Shown in pieces: positions 46,381 to 55,142 of a DNA stretch of 64,000 bases. Every line of letters begins with the position of its first letter. Positions within the stretch are counted from its first letter, which is position 1. The translations under genes and the position numbers were made by a program. Origin of the DNA: JADKHC01 sp047600805 (GTDB taxonomy: Bacteria; Verrucomicrobiota; Verrucomicrobiia; Opitutales; Opitutaceae); the NCBI GenBank assembly GCA_047600805.1, contig JASGKG010000001.1:1116001-1180000 (forward strand). The letters are read 5' to 3'. Under the pieces are notes generated by a model. It did not search any database. It saw only the letters and a list, made by a program, of their open reading frames with translations, and had not been told where the DNA came from.

Positions 46381-47150
46381 TTGGCGGCTCCTTCGTTGTT
46401 CTTCAACGCATCGCGAAGCAACTGCGCGACGTGCATCGACTTGATCGGCTGGCCCTGTTTTTCCGCTAGGCCACCGAGGTGCATCAGGCAGCTCATATCG
46501 GCGGAGAGAATCACATCCGGCTGAGCGGCACGCAGGTGGCTCAGCTTCAACTCACCCATCGATTTCGAAATGTTCGGAAAGGTGACCGAGAAGGTGCCGC
46601 CGAAACCGCAGCATTGCTCGAACTCATCGAAATCGACAAGCTGCACGCCTTTGATCGAGCGCAGGAGTGTGTAGACCGCCTCGGTGGAGTTGCTCCCGCG
46701 AAGGTGGCACGAGCGGTGAAAAGCGATTTTTGCGTCGAAGCGGCCGCCCCAGGTTTTTATGCCGAGGCCGTTGACGATGTAGTCGCAGAGCTCCCACGTG
46801 CGATTGCCGAGCTGTTTCACATCGGCAAGATCGGGTTCGTTTTCAAACTCGAGCACAGCGCCATGATACATCATCGCCGCACACGAACCAGATGGCACCA
46901 CCACGGGCGCTTCGCCGGCGAAGGTCTTGACGGCATGACGGACGACTTTGCGCGAAGAAGCCCAATCGCCACCGTTAAACGCGGGCTGGCCGCAGCAAGT
47001 CTGGCCTTCGGGGAAGTCGATTTCGCAGCCGAGATGTTCGAGAACTTCGACGGTTGCGGCAGCAACGTCGTCGTAAAAAGCGTCACAAAGGCACGTCGCC
47101 ATGAGTTGGATACGTTTGCCGTTTGGGCGCGAGGGCGATGTCGTAGACAT
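46377..47150 (-). CDS. lutA: lactate utilization protein A (CCG domain Fe-S protein)
   Basis: A 257-residue protein with two cysteine-rich CCG domains: CLCDAFYDDV and CCGQPAFNGG in the first half, CHLRGSN and CCGFGGTFSV in the second. These coordinate Fe-S clusters in the LutABC complex that converts L-lactate to pyruvate. First gene of its operon, divergent from rhaB across 115 bp, so the shared intergenic region probably coordinates lactate and rhamnose genes. Confidence 0.93.
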   Translation of the reverse strand: MSTTSPSRPNGKRIQLMATCLCDAFYDDVAAATVEVLEHLGCEIDFPEGQTCCGQPAFNGGDWASSRKVVRHAVKTFAGEAPVVVPSGSCAAMMYHGAVLEFENEPDLADVKQLGNRTWELCDYIVNGLGIKTWGGRFDAKIAFHRSCHLRGSNSTEAVYTLLRSIKGVQLVDFDEFEQCCGFGGTFSVTFPNISKSMGELKLSHLRAAQPDVILSADMSCLMHLGGLAEKQGQPIKSMHVAQLLRDALKNNEGAAK

Positions 47151-47265
47151 GAGACGTGAGAGAGTATTTTTCGCGGTTTACGGTACAATCGCAAACGTTC
47201 GCCCGGGGGAGTGATTTTTGTCGATATGTCAGATTCGATTAGCCAAGCTTAACGGCGATTTCCCC

Positions 47266-48699
47266 ATGGCTTCCACAACCTATTGCGCTGCTGTCGATCT
47301 AGGCGCCACGAGCGGCCGAGTCATTCTCGGTTCTTGGGCAAAAAATCAGCTTCGGCTGAACGAAGTTCACCGGTTTCCCAATGCGTTTCGCTCGATTAAC
47401 GGGCACGATTATTGGGAAATCGGCACCCTTTGGAATGAAGTGCAAACCGGGCTGCGGAAAGCGATCGCCGCACTTCCGAAAGGCGCGAAACTCTCGTCAG
47501 TCGGTGCCGACACCTGGGGCGTTGACTACGTTTTGCTGAACGATGCAGGACGCCTCGTTTTTCCGATGCACGCCTACCGCGATGCTCGTACACAGGCCGG
47601 GCTGACGAAACTCGGCAACACACGCGCGGCACTTGATCGCGTTTACGCGGCCACAGGCATCCCGAATGTGTTTTATAACAGCAGTCTTCAGCTAGCGGAA
47701 GTCGTGGCGAACTGTCCGGCCATCGAGGATATGGCGACGCGCTGCCTCTTCCTGCCGGACTACTTAAATTATCTTCTCTCCGGTCGCATGGAGAACGAGC
47801 TGACGATCGCCAGCACGACCCAGCTTCTCGACGTGCATTCGCGTGACTGGTCGCGTCAGGCGCTCGACTATTTCCGTATTCCGGCGGGTTGGTTCACGAA
47901 ACCGGTTCTTGCAGGAACGAAGCTTGGAAATGTCGTGAATTTCCCGGAACTGAAGAGCGTAAAAGTGATCGCCGTGCCGGGCCACGACACCGCCGCTGCG
48001 TATGACGCGATGCCGGCCGATCCAGACGGCAGCGATCTTTTCCTCAGCTCGGGTACATGGTCACTGGTTGGCTTCGAAAGCGACAAGCCTGTCCTTGGCA
48101 AGGAAGCGCTCGCGGCTCGCGTTGCTAACGAACGGATCGGCGACGGCCGTTATCGTCCGCTGACCAACGTGATCGGCTTCTGGTTGCTGGAAGGCGTGAT
48201 GAAGGCTTTCCCCAATCGCCCGCAGAAAGAAGAAGAACGCGCCAAGCTCAACGCCGCCGCCGCTGCGTTGCCCGCGCCGAAACAGCTTCTTGATACAACT
48301 GATCCCGTTTTTGCAAATCCACCTTCGATGCGCGCGGCGATCGACGCGCAGCTTAAGAAAAAGGGCGCGCGTCCTCCCAAGGACCTTGCTGGCTACCTGC
48401 GCCTCATCTGTGACTCGCTCGGCCAGGGCCATGCCAACGCGAAAGCGAACTTTGAGCGCATGACAGGCCGGAAGTTCAAGCGGATCCTGGTGGTGGGCGG
48501 TGGTTCGCGTAATAAGCTCATGTGCCAGGCGACAGCCGATGCTGCGGGTATTCCGGTAATTTCCTTCAGCCTCGAAGGCACAGCAGTGGGCAACATAGCC
48601 AGCCAGCTCATCTCGCTCGGCGCGGTGAAAGACAAAGCGACTTTCCGCAAGCACCTCAGCGCGGGGCTCGAAAAAGCTGTCTACACGCCGCGCGCTTAA
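47266..48699 (+). CDS. rhaB: rhamnulokinase
   Basis: The ATG at 47266 gives 477 residues, avoiding a poor N-terminal extension from 47218. FGGY kinase fold: CAAVDLGATSGRVILG (phosphate 1 loop), GVDYVLL, PGHDTAAAY and LSSGTWSLVGF, then VVGGGSRNKLMCQATADAAG near the C-terminus, matching RhaB. It phosphorylates L-rhamnulose to rhamnulose 1-phosphate, the substrate for an aldolase such as the one at 51942. No rhamnose isomerase is in the window. Confidence 0.92.
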   Translation: MASTTYCAAVDLGATSGRVILGSWAKNQLRLNEVHRFPNAFRSINGHDYWEIGTLWNEVQTGLRKAIAALPKGAKLSSVGADTWGVDYVLLNDAGRLVFPMHAYRDARTQAGLTKLGNTRAALDRVYAATGIPNVFYNSSLQLAEVVANCPAIEDMATRCLFLPDYLNYLLSGRMENELTIASTTQLLDVHSRDWSRQALDYFRIPAGWFTKPVLAGTKLGNVVNFPELKSVKVIAVPGHDTAAAYDAMPADPDGSDLFLSSGTWSLVGFESDKPVLGKEALAARVANERIGDGRYRPLTNVIGFWLLEGVMKAFPNRPQKEEERAKLNAAAAALPAPKQLLDTTDPVFANPPSMRAAIDAQLKKKGARPPKDLAGYLRLICDSLGQGHANAKANFERMTGRKFKRILVVGGGSRNKLMCQATADAAGIPVISFSLEGTAVGNIASQLISLGAVKDKATFRKHLSAGLEKAVYTPRA

Positions 48700-48719
48700 T
48701 CTTCTGCAGCTTTGAAAGA

Positions 48720-48746
48720 AGCCCGGCTCGCACAGCCGGGCTTTTT
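48720..48746 (+). terminator. rho-independent terminator after rhaB
   Basis: AGCCCGGCT/AGCCGGGCT 9-bp stem, 5-base loop, five T residues, 21 bp beyond the rhaB stop. Confidence 0.92.
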
Positions 48747-48759
48747 GTTGTCCCGTTTG

Positions 48760-48870
48760 AACCGCGGGGGTCGCGGAGTACGCAGAGGATGCAGCAGACA
48801 AACTGTTGGCATCTACAACGCGACCGTCACCGTTCCTCAGACTTCTGCGCTCTCCGCGACCTCCGCGGTT
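48760..48870. repeat. long imperfect inverted repeat, AACCGCGG type
   Basis: Left arm 48760-48787 (starting AACCGCGGGGGTCGCGGAG) matches the reverse complement of 48843-48870 at about 24 of 28 positions, separated by about 55 bp. The pattern resembles dispersed GC-rich inverted repeats I know from several bacterial phyla; copy number elsewhere cannot be seen. Confidence 0.7.
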
Positions 48871-48887
48871 AATCCCTTCATTTGAAT

Positions 48888-50732
48888 TTACTTCGCGTGA
48901 GGATCGCGGCTGTTGATGAAGTCCTCGATAAAAGTGTAACCGCCTTTATCAACCGTGTTGGCATCGGCGGGATTCTTTGGATCGAGCTTGTGAGTGATTT
49001 CCCACTCGTCGGGCATGCCGTCGCCGTCGGAGTCCTTGTAAGGCGTACCTTCGTATTTTGGATAACCGCCGACTTCGGATGGATCGGTGATGAAGCCTTT
49101 TGTTACGAGTTCCTTCTGTTCGTCCAGAACCTCTTGCTTATAACCAACCGCAAGAACTCGCGGGGGCGTTCCTTCGGCCATCGTTGCATTGCCAACTTTG
49201 CCGGTGCGGACCATTTCGATCACGCGTTGATCGACGGCGTCACGTTTTGGCAAAGTCGCGCCGACGTTCGCCAAGACGAAAGAGTAGGCCTCAGCGGCAG
49301 GTTGGATCGTGAGCGGGGCGTGCGTGAAGGGCTCGTTTACGCGAATGCTTTTTAGTGCTTCCGCCTCGGACGTCGTCACGAGCTTCAACTGCGCGAGCTT
49401 CGCTTCGACGTCGGCTTTGTAGGCAGCGAGTTTTTCCGGATCGGAGGGAGCTTTTTTCATCAGCTCTTCGCGGACTTCCTCCTTTGTTTCGACGGCAGGC
49501 TGCACACCGCCGTCCCAATTGTCTTTGGTGACGCGTTCGTTGCCTTCGACGACGTTGCCGTTGACGTAGGCTTTGCCGTAGTGATTAGCGATGGTTTTAC
49601 TGCGTTCGCTCTCGGGCTTCAGCAATCGGTGAGACACCGCTTCTTTAGGCGTGCCAGGGCCGGGTTTGTAGTAGTTGTTAATGATATTGTAGAAGCTCCG
49701 GTGGTCACCGCCGTCGGTCGTGCGATGGCGCCAGTTGAAGACCACGTTATTGGCGAAAGTGAAATCTCCGTACATGCCGACGCTTGGGTTGCGGCCCGTG
49801 TTGCAGGCCCAAAGGTTGTGGTGGAACGTGCTGTTCATCCCGCCGATGGTCGAGCCAAAGGCATGGTGGTAAGTGTTGAGCGCCTCGGAAAAGATCGAAT
49901 TCTGGATCGTCACATTGACGGTCGGCAGCTTGAGTTCTTTGCCCGATTTCGGGCGATACATGTGGCGGTACATCGACATGTTTTCATCGAGACCCCACGA
50001 CGCGGAAACGTGATCAATGATGAGATTGCCCACCGGATTTCCTCCAAAGGAATCGTTGCGGTCGGTGACTTCCAGTGCGCCGCGGCGGAAGCGCATATAG
50101 CGAATGATGATGTCGTGCGTTTCGAGTTCGACCGTATTGCCGGCAATGCAGACGCCGTCGCCAGGGGCGGTGTTGCCCGCAATCGTGATGTAGGGAGCGC
50201 GCACGCGAATGCGATCTTTTAACCGAATGATACCGGCAACGTTAAAAACAATTACGCGCGGACCGGCCGCTTCACAGGCTTCGCGGAAACTACCAAGGCC
50301 GGAGTCGTTGAGATTTGTTACAACGAAGACTTTGCCGCCGCGTCCACCGAACGAATACATACCACCACCTTCGGCGCCAGGAAACGCAGGGATCGTGGCC
50401 TGGGGCAACTCTTCGTAAACGCCGCCGCCCTTGGTGCCGTTGAACTTTTCACGATTTATCCAAGCCTCAATCTCGGCGGCAGATTTCGTGTCGAGGATGT
50501 GGTAGGAGGTTTCGCCAGCGTTTGGGACGTACAGTTTGCCCTTCGCGGCCCAAGCCTCGATTTCGGGCTGAGCTTTTGCGAAAGCGTCGTCGGAGCGTTT
50601 GTCGGCAGCAGCCTTCTGCTCGTCGGCGGGTTGCTGCACGGCAGGTGGAATTTTGGGATAACCTTGAGCGAAAGCCGCTGAGGTGAGAACGGCCGCTGCC
50701 AGGGAGAAGGTTGCAAGGGATTTGAGGATCAT
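48888..50732 (-). CDS. exported polysaccharide lyase family 1 (pectate lyase)
   Basis: The ATG at 50732 gives 614 residues with a signal peptide (MILKSLATFSLAAAVLTSAAFA). After a 100-residue helical N-terminal region comes a parallel beta-helix: PGAEGGGMYSFGGRGG, TNLNDSGLGSFREACE, IRYMRFRRG and LIIDHVSASWGLDENMS, typical of bacterial PL1-like pectate lyases. The C-terminus has DSDGDGMPDEWEITHK, a calcium-binding repeat often found in such secreted enzymes. It cleaves homogalacturonan. A terminator at 50810 separates it from the BMC operon upstream. Confidence 0.88.
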   Translation of the reverse strand: MILKSLATFSLAAAVLTSAAFAQGYPKIPPAVQQPADEQKAAADKRSDDAFAKAQPEIEAWAAKGKLYVPNAGETSYHILDTKSAAEIEAWINREKFNGTKGGGVYEELPQATIPAFPGAEGGGMYSFGGRGGKVFVVTNLNDSGLGSFREACEAAGPRVIVFNVAGIIRLKDRIRVRAPYITIAGNTAPGDGVCIAGNTVELETHDIIIRYMRFRRGALEVTDRNDSFGGNPVGNLIIDHVSASWGLDENMSMYRHMYRPKSGKELKLPTVNVTIQNSIFSEALNTYHHAFGSTIGGMNSTFHHNLWACNTGRNPSVGMYGDFTFANNVVFNWRHRTTDGGDHRSFYNIINNYYKPGPGTPKEAVSHRLLKPESERSKTIANHYGKAYVNGNVVEGNERVTKDNWDGGVQPAVETKEEVREELMKKAPSDPEKLAAYKADVEAKLAQLKLVTTSEAEALKSIRVNEPFTHAPLTIQPAAEAYSFVLANVGATLPKRDAVDQRVIEMVRTGKVGNATMAEGTPPRVLAVGYKQEVLDEQKELVTKGFITDPSEVGGYPKYEGTPYKDSDGDGMPDEWEITHKLDPKNPADANTVDKGGYTFIEDFINSRDPHAK

Positions 50733-50809
50733 GGCGCGTTTGTGATGTAGGTAATTTAGCGTGATCGCTCGAAAACGCACGTTTCCGCATCTGCGAAATT
50801 TATTTCATG

Positions 50810-50838
50810 AAAAAGCCCGAGGATTAAAGCCCCGGGCT
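50810..50838 (-). terminator. terminator at the end of the BMC operon
   Basis: On the minus strand AGCCCGGGG pairs with CCTCGGGCT (one mismatch) followed by TTTTT, about 60 bp beyond the dehydrogenase stop. Confidence 0.75.
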
Positions 50839-50896
50839 GCAGAAGGGAGAGTTGGTGTCCGATCGTCAGCGGTTAGGCAGCGTCGGAGACGTATGT

Positions 50897-51829
50897 TCAG
50901 GCTTTGGGTTTCACCTTGGCCCAAATTTCCTGAAGGGCGCGGGCGCTGGCTTGGAGACCAGACAGTTCTTTAGGCCAGAGCGATAGTTCGACTTGGTCGA
51001 TCACGCCGGCGCGGCCAACCACGGTCGGCACGCTGATCGAAACGTCGCGGAGGCCGTACTTGCCTTGTTGCAGCGACGAAACGGGCAAGAGCTGGCGCTT
51101 GTCGTGAGCGATGCAATGAACGACTTCCGCGATGGTGAGGCCAACAGCCCAACCGGCGCCGCCTTTGCGGCGAATGACTTCGGCGCCGCTGTTCTTGGTG
51201 CGGTCGAATAGTTGGGTTTGGAAAGAGGGCGTTACGCCCGGCAGTTTCTCAAGCGGCAGACCCGCTGCGGTCGCGCTCGACCAAATCGGAACCATTGTGT
51301 CGCCGTGCTCACCGAGGATGAGGGCTTTGACTTGCGTCGGAGCGAGCTTGAGTTCGGCGGCGATCAGCGAGCGGAAGCGCGCGGTGTCGAGCATCGTGCC
51401 GAGGCCGATCACTTGTTTCCATGGCAGACCGAGGCGAACGGCGGCGAGCTGTGTGAGGATGTCGACCGGATTCGAGACGACGAAGACGATCGCATCTTTC
51501 CGGAAGCCGGCTTGTTTGATGGAGGTGAGAATACCGTCGAAAAGGGCGACGTTGCGATTGATCAGATCGAGCCGGGATTCGTCGGGTTTCCGGCGAAGGC
51601 CGGCGGTAATGACGAAGATGTCGCTGTCGGCTGCTTTGGCGTAATCGCCCGAGTAGATGCGTTGATCGGCGATGACGGAAGTGCCGTGCAGGAGATCGAG
51701 CGCTTCGCCCGCTGCGAGATCAGCGTTGGCGTCGAGGATTTGAATTTCGGAAACGATGCCGGCGCATTGGAGCGCGAACGCAGCATTTGATCCGACGCGG
51801 CCACCGCCGCCGATGATGGAAACTTTCAT
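50897..51829 (-). CDS. lactate/malate dehydrogenase of the BMC operon
   Basis: A 310-residue NAD-dependent 2-hydroxyacid dehydrogenase. NAD motif VSIIGGGGRVGSN, catalytic His in LGEHGDTMVP, Asp/Arg in LDTARF. The substrate loop reads AGLRRKPDESR: the position just before KP is Arg, as in malate dehydrogenase, rather than Gln as in classic LDH, while the Glu two residues past KP is LDH-like. Homologues accompany PVM-type BMCs, where a role in NADH recycling has been proposed. The C-terminal helix (LQASARALQEIWAKV) is basic. It is last in the operon, separated from the aldolase by an inverted repeat. Confidence 0.85.
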   Translation of the reverse strand: MKVSIIGGGGRVGSNAAFALQCAGIVSEIQILDANADLAAGEALDLLHGTSVIADQRIYSGDYAKAADSDIFVITAGLRRKPDESRLDLINRNVALFDGILTSIKQAGFRKDAIVFVVSNPVDILTQLAAVRLGLPWKQVIGLGTMLDTARFRSLIAAELKLAPTQVKALILGEHGDTMVPIWSSATAAGLPLEKLPGVTPSFQTQLFDRTKNSGAEVIRRKGGAGWAVGLTIAEVVHCIAHDKRQLLPVSSLQQGKYGLRDVSISVPTVVGRAGVIDQVELSLWPKELSGLQASARALQEIWAKVKPKA

Positions 51830-51869
51830 AATTAGCTCCTAAATCTAAAGAGTGCCGAGGTTTTGTTAG

Positions 51870-51935
51870 TCACGCAAAGTCACAAAGACGCAAAGGAAGA
51901 AGTATCGAACTTTGCGACTTGGCGTCTTTGTGTGA
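51870..51935. repeat. inverted repeat, CGCAAAG type
   Basis: Left arm 51870-51895 (TCACGCAAAGTCACAAAG...) matches the reverse complement of 51910-51935 at 21 of 26 positions with a 14-base spacer. It fills the gap between the aldolase and the dehydrogenase. A dispersed-repeat type is likely; it could also shape the mRNA of the operon. Confidence 0.7.
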
Positions 51936-51941
51936 GACTCG

Positions 51942-53027
51942 TCAGCGTTTTAACTGCTTGAGGATTTCTTCGGTGAGCTTCTGGACGAGCCCTTCAATTT
52001 CTGGCGTGGGCTTCGGATCGGCGGAAGCAGCAGAAGCGCCGTGAGCGGGGACTTCGCAAACCGCGCCCGGACGGAATTCCGCGCTGTCGCAGAGTTCACA
52101 TTCTTTGAGGTTGGCGCGAGGATCGGGCATGCCGAGCTTTTGGCGGAGATTGATGAGCTCTTTGGCCTGACCGCCCGTGAAACGATGAAGTCCGCTACCC
52201 AAACCAGCTGCTATCCACACCGTACGGCAATAGGAATCGATGTTCTCCATCTTCCAGTAGGCGTCTTCGACGTCCTTGCCCCAAACGATCACACCGTGGT
52301 TTTGCATGAGAACGGCCTGGTGGTCTTTGCCGACTTCGCCGACTTCATCGGAATTGGCGGGCGTGCCTGGCGTCTGGTATTTCGCGACGCCGATCTTGCC
52401 GAGGAAGACTTCGGCTTCAGGAATCAGGCAGGAAGGAATGGAAACATTGGCGATGGCAAACGCGGTGGCGTGCGGTGGGTGAGCGTGCACGCAGGCCTTG
52501 GCGGCGGGCTGGCGTTTCATGATCCCGAAGTGCGTCTTGGCCTCGGAGGTGCGAACGCGTGTACCTGCGAGTTGGTTACCGTCGAGGTCGGTCAGGCACA
52601 TGTCCTCGGGCTTCATGAAGCCTTTGCAGATGAGAGTGGGCGTGGTGAGGGCGAGGTTGTCGCCGACGCGGATGGTGATGTTGCCGCCGTTGCCGTCGGT
52701 GTACTCGCGAGTCCAGAGGCGCGAACCCATGTCGCAGATGCGCTGCTTGAGGACGTTGATCGCGGGAGAGTTGAAAAACTTTTCGATTTCCGCGGGCGTC
52801 TTCGGATCGCTGCCGGGCGTCCATCTAAATTCGTAGTCGGGAATCGACGGAGCGGCAGGTTTGCCGGTCGCGCGCGCGGGGCCGACGCTGTTTTTGGCGG
52901 CTTGGGCGGCGCGCTTTTGATCGTCGATAAAATCGCGGGCCGACGGCGTAAGGATGGCGCCTTCGGGAATGGATTGACCGGAGCGGATCAGCGCTTCGAC
53001 TTCGCGGGCAGTGAGGATCTGAGGCAT
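51942..53027 (-). CDS. class II (fuculose/rhamnulose phosphate-type) aldolase with BMC targeting ends
   Basis: The ATG at 53027 gives 361 residues. The core is a zinc class II aldolase: DGNGGNITIRVGDN, HAHPPHATAFA (two zinc His), and MQNHGVIVWGKDVEDAY with the third His; Glu in IPEAEVFLG is the likely catalytic acid. It splits deoxyketose 1-phosphate into DHAP and lactaldehyde. Residues 1-40 (MPQILTAREVEALI ... AILTPSARDF) and the C-terminal 20 (TPEIEGLVQKLTEEILKQL) are amphipathic extensions of the kind that target cargo to BMCs. This targeting is inferred. Confidence 0.88.
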   Translation of the reverse strand: MPQILTAREVEALIRSGQSIPEGAILTPSARDFIDDQKRAAQAAKNSVGPARATGKPAAPSIPDYEFRWTPGSDPKTPAEIEKFFNSPAINVLKQRICDMGSRLWTREYTDGNGGNITIRVGDNLALTTPTLICKGFMKPEDMCLTDLDGNQLAGTRVRTSEAKTHFGIMKRQPAAKACVHAHPPHATAFAIANVSIPSCLIPEAEVFLGKIGVAKYQTPGTPANSDEVGEVGKDHQAVLMQNHGVIVWGKDVEDAYWKMENIDSYCRTVWIAAGLGSGLHRFTGGQAKELINLRQKLGMPDPRANLKECELCDSAEFRPGAVCEVPAHGASAASADPKPTPEIEGLVQKLTEEILKQLKR

Positions 53028-53050
53028 GGGAAACGTGTGAATTAAAAGTG

Positions 53051-53350
53051 TTAGTTGGGGAGCGGCTCGTAGTTGATGCGTTCGACGATGCAAGCGACGT
53101 AGGCGTCAACCGGAGCGGGGCCGGTAAAAGGTTGGGTGGCTTCGGCGCCTTCGGTGATACCAACGATGCTGCCTTGGCCCGCGCCGAGTTGATCGTAAAC
53201 GACGAGGCTCGAACCTTTCGCCAGAGGCACGGGAGGGGCGCCGGCGAACTGCGCTTTGGAAAACGGCTGCACGATCAGCAGGCGACCGCCTTCGTAAACG
53301 GGTTCCTTTTGCGTAAGGGTGATGCGGCCGATGACAGTTCCGAGGCGCAT
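53051..53350 (-). CDS. BMC-P pentamer shell protein (EutN/CcmL family)
   Basis: The ATG at 53350 gives 99 residues: MRLGTVIGRITLTQKEPVYEG, LVVYDQLGAGQGSIVGITEG and VDAYVACIVERINYEP are typical of the OB-like fold of vertex proteins that cap the icosahedral shell. It lies one base after the next BMC-P gene and 23 bp before the aldolase start. Confidence 0.92.
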   Translation of the reverse strand: MRLGTVIGRITLTQKEPVYEGGRLLIVQPFSKAQFAGAPPVPLAKGSSLVVYDQLGAGQGSIVGITEGAEATQPFTGPAPVDAYVACIVERINYEPLPN

Positions 53351-53351
53351 G

Positions 53352-53627
53352 TCAGTCCTTTCGCTTTTCAATCGGATCGACGATGCCGACGATCAGATTG
53401 CGCAGAGGCGTTTTCGGATCTTTGACGAGCTCGCGCGTGGCGGACCCGTCGGTGGAAAGGATCACATGCTCATGCAGTCCTGCGCCGAGACAATCGATTG
53501 CGAGGATTGGCGTGCCTTCTTCATTCCCGTCCGCATCGATCGGCTGACAAATCACCGTGCGGTAGCCTTCCATGCTGGGATGGTGGGCTGCCGTGACGAT
53601 GTTGCCGTCGATGCGAGCAAGATTCAT
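53352..53627 (-). CDS. BMC-P pentamer shell protein (EutN/CcmL family), second copy
   Basis: The ATG at 53627 gives 91 residues (MNLARIDGNIVTAAHHPSM...). The conserved core AIDCLGAGLHEHVILSTDG and VGIVDPIEK identify a vertex protein. It differs clearly from the 53051 and 55143 paralogues, so three distinct vertex proteins are made. A longer upstream frame is not needed. It is nearly fused to the following BMC-P gene (one base). Confidence 0.9.
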   Translation of the reverse strand: MNLARIDGNIVTAAHHPSMEGYRTVICQPIDADGNEEGTPILAIDCLGAGLHEHVILSTDGSATRELVKDPKTPLRNLIVGIVDPIEKRKD

Positions 53628-53670
53628 GCAGAAGGAGTCAGGATTCGGGATACAGGAGCCAGGAGCTGAG

Positions 53671-55122
53671 TTAGTAGATACGCAAGTTATCGACCAGCAC
53701 GCAGCGACGCGTGCGGGTAAACGTGCGCGGGTTGGTGATGCCTTCGCCGGTGGTCGTCGCGATCGAGTAGCTGAGGTAGCCTTCGCCACCCAAACCGAGA
53801 CCGGCGACGCACGAACCGTTTTTGATGAAGATCGTCGTGTCGAGCGCGCGGGCCATCGCGGTCATGCGGTCAACGTTCATCGAATGGATGATCGAAGAGT
53901 GCTTGTAACCGTGTTCGGCTTTCTTCGCGGCCTGAATGCCTTCTTCGATCGTCTTTACGCGGACGATCGGCAGCATCGGCATCATCTGTTCTTCGATAAC
54001 GAACGCGTGGTTAGCGTCGGTTTCAGCGAAGAGCAGCTGAGTTTTGTCGGGAATCGAGACACCCGCGTGTTTGGCGAGGACTGAAGCGTCGACACCGACC
54101 ATCGCGCGATTGAGCACCGGATGTGAGCAACCGCCGGCATCGGCCTTGGTCGAGAAAGCGACTTTCGTTAGAGCATCGAGCTGGTTGTCGTTGAGGCCAT
54201 AAGCGCCGTTGCGGGCGAGAGCGGCCAGGAATTTGTCGGCAATGGAATCGAGGACGAACACTTCCTTTTCACCAATGCAGAGGAGATTGTTGTCGTAGGC
54301 GGCACCGTGAACGATGTTGGCCGCGGCGCGATCAAGATCGACGGTGTCGTCGACGAGAACGGGAGGATTGCCCGGGCCGGCGCAGATGGCGCGCTTGCCG
54401 GATTTCATCGCGGCAGCTACAACGGCTGGACCGCCGGTGACGCAAATCACTGGGACCTCAGGCGCTTTGCAGAGCGCGTCGAAAGATTCGAGCGTCGGCT
54501 TTTCAATCGTGCAAACGAGATTCTCGATGCCGATCTCGGCTTTGATGGCCTCATTGAAAGTGCGAACCGCGAGCGCGGCGGACTTGGCGCCGCCTGGGTG
54601 CGGATTGAAGACGACGGCGTTTCCGGCAGCGACGATGTTAATGATGTTGCCGGAGAGCGTCGGGATCGAGTGCGTCATCGGCAGAATCGCCGCGATGACG
54701 CCGTAGGGTGTGTATTCCTCGAGGGTGATACCGTGATCGCCGCTGCGGGCGTCGGGGCGCAACCATTCAACACCGGGAACGAGCTTCACGATCTGGAGCT
54801 TCTCGATCTTGTGGTCGAGGCGGCCGATCTTGGTTTCGGCGAATTCGAATTTGCCCCATTCCTCAGCTTTGGCAGTGCAGATCGCCTTGACGATCTCGAC
54901 GACCTTGGCGCGGGCGGCGACGCCCTTGATGCGGAGTTGTTCGTAGGCGGCGTAAGCGGCTTTGCAGGCGGAGGCAGCGTCTTGGAAAACGCCGAGGCCG
55001 CCGGAAGAAGAAACAATAGCCGGTGCTCCGGAAACACCGGTGGACGTGCGACCAAAGGCACGGACCACTTCCTCGACCACGGAGCGGACGAGGTTTTCAT
55101 CAATGACGATCTGGGAAGACAT
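53671..55122 (-). CDS. CoA-acylating aldehyde dehydrogenase (PduP-like)
   Basis: A 483-residue enzyme converting lactaldehyde to lactyl-CoA with NAD. The N-terminal 24 residues (IVIDENLVRSVVEEVVRAF) form the amphipathic encapsulation helix seen in PduP-type enzymes. Catalytic Cys is in YDNNLLCIGEKEVF near residue 280; other landmarks are LPMTHSIPTLSGN, FNPHPGGAKSA and CVTGGPAVV. The C-terminal HSMNVDRM segment is typical. It lies between BMC-P genes. Confidence 0.93.
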   Translation of the reverse strand: MSSQIVIDENLVRSVVEEVVRAFGRTSTGVSGAPAIVSSSGGLGVFQDAASACKAAYAAYEQLRIKGVAARAKVVEIVKAICTAKAEEWGKFEFAETKIGRLDHKIEKLQIVKLVPGVEWLRPDARSGDHGITLEEYTPYGVIAAILPMTHSIPTLSGNIINIVAAGNAVVFNPHPGGAKSAALAVRTFNEAIKAEIGIENLVCTIEKPTLESFDALCKAPEVPVICVTGGPAVVAAAMKSGKRAICAGPGNPPVLVDDTVDLDRAAANIVHGAAYDNNLLCIGEKEVFVLDSIADKFLAALARNGAYGLNDNQLDALTKVAFSTKADAGGCSHPVLNRAMVGVDASVLAKHAGVSIPDKTQLLFAETDANHAFVIEEQMMPMLPIVRVKTIEEGIQAAKKAEHGYKHSSIIHSMNVDRMTAMARALDTTIFIKNGSCVAGLGLGGEGYLSYSIATTTGEGITNPRTFTRTRRCVLVDNLRIY

Positions 55123-55142
55123 GAAAAGGAGCTAAAGATTGG

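Noticed and set aside
52041..53045. 334-codon plus-strand open frame opposite the aldolase
   Set aside because: Antisense shadow; the aldolase on the other strand carries all catalytic motifs.
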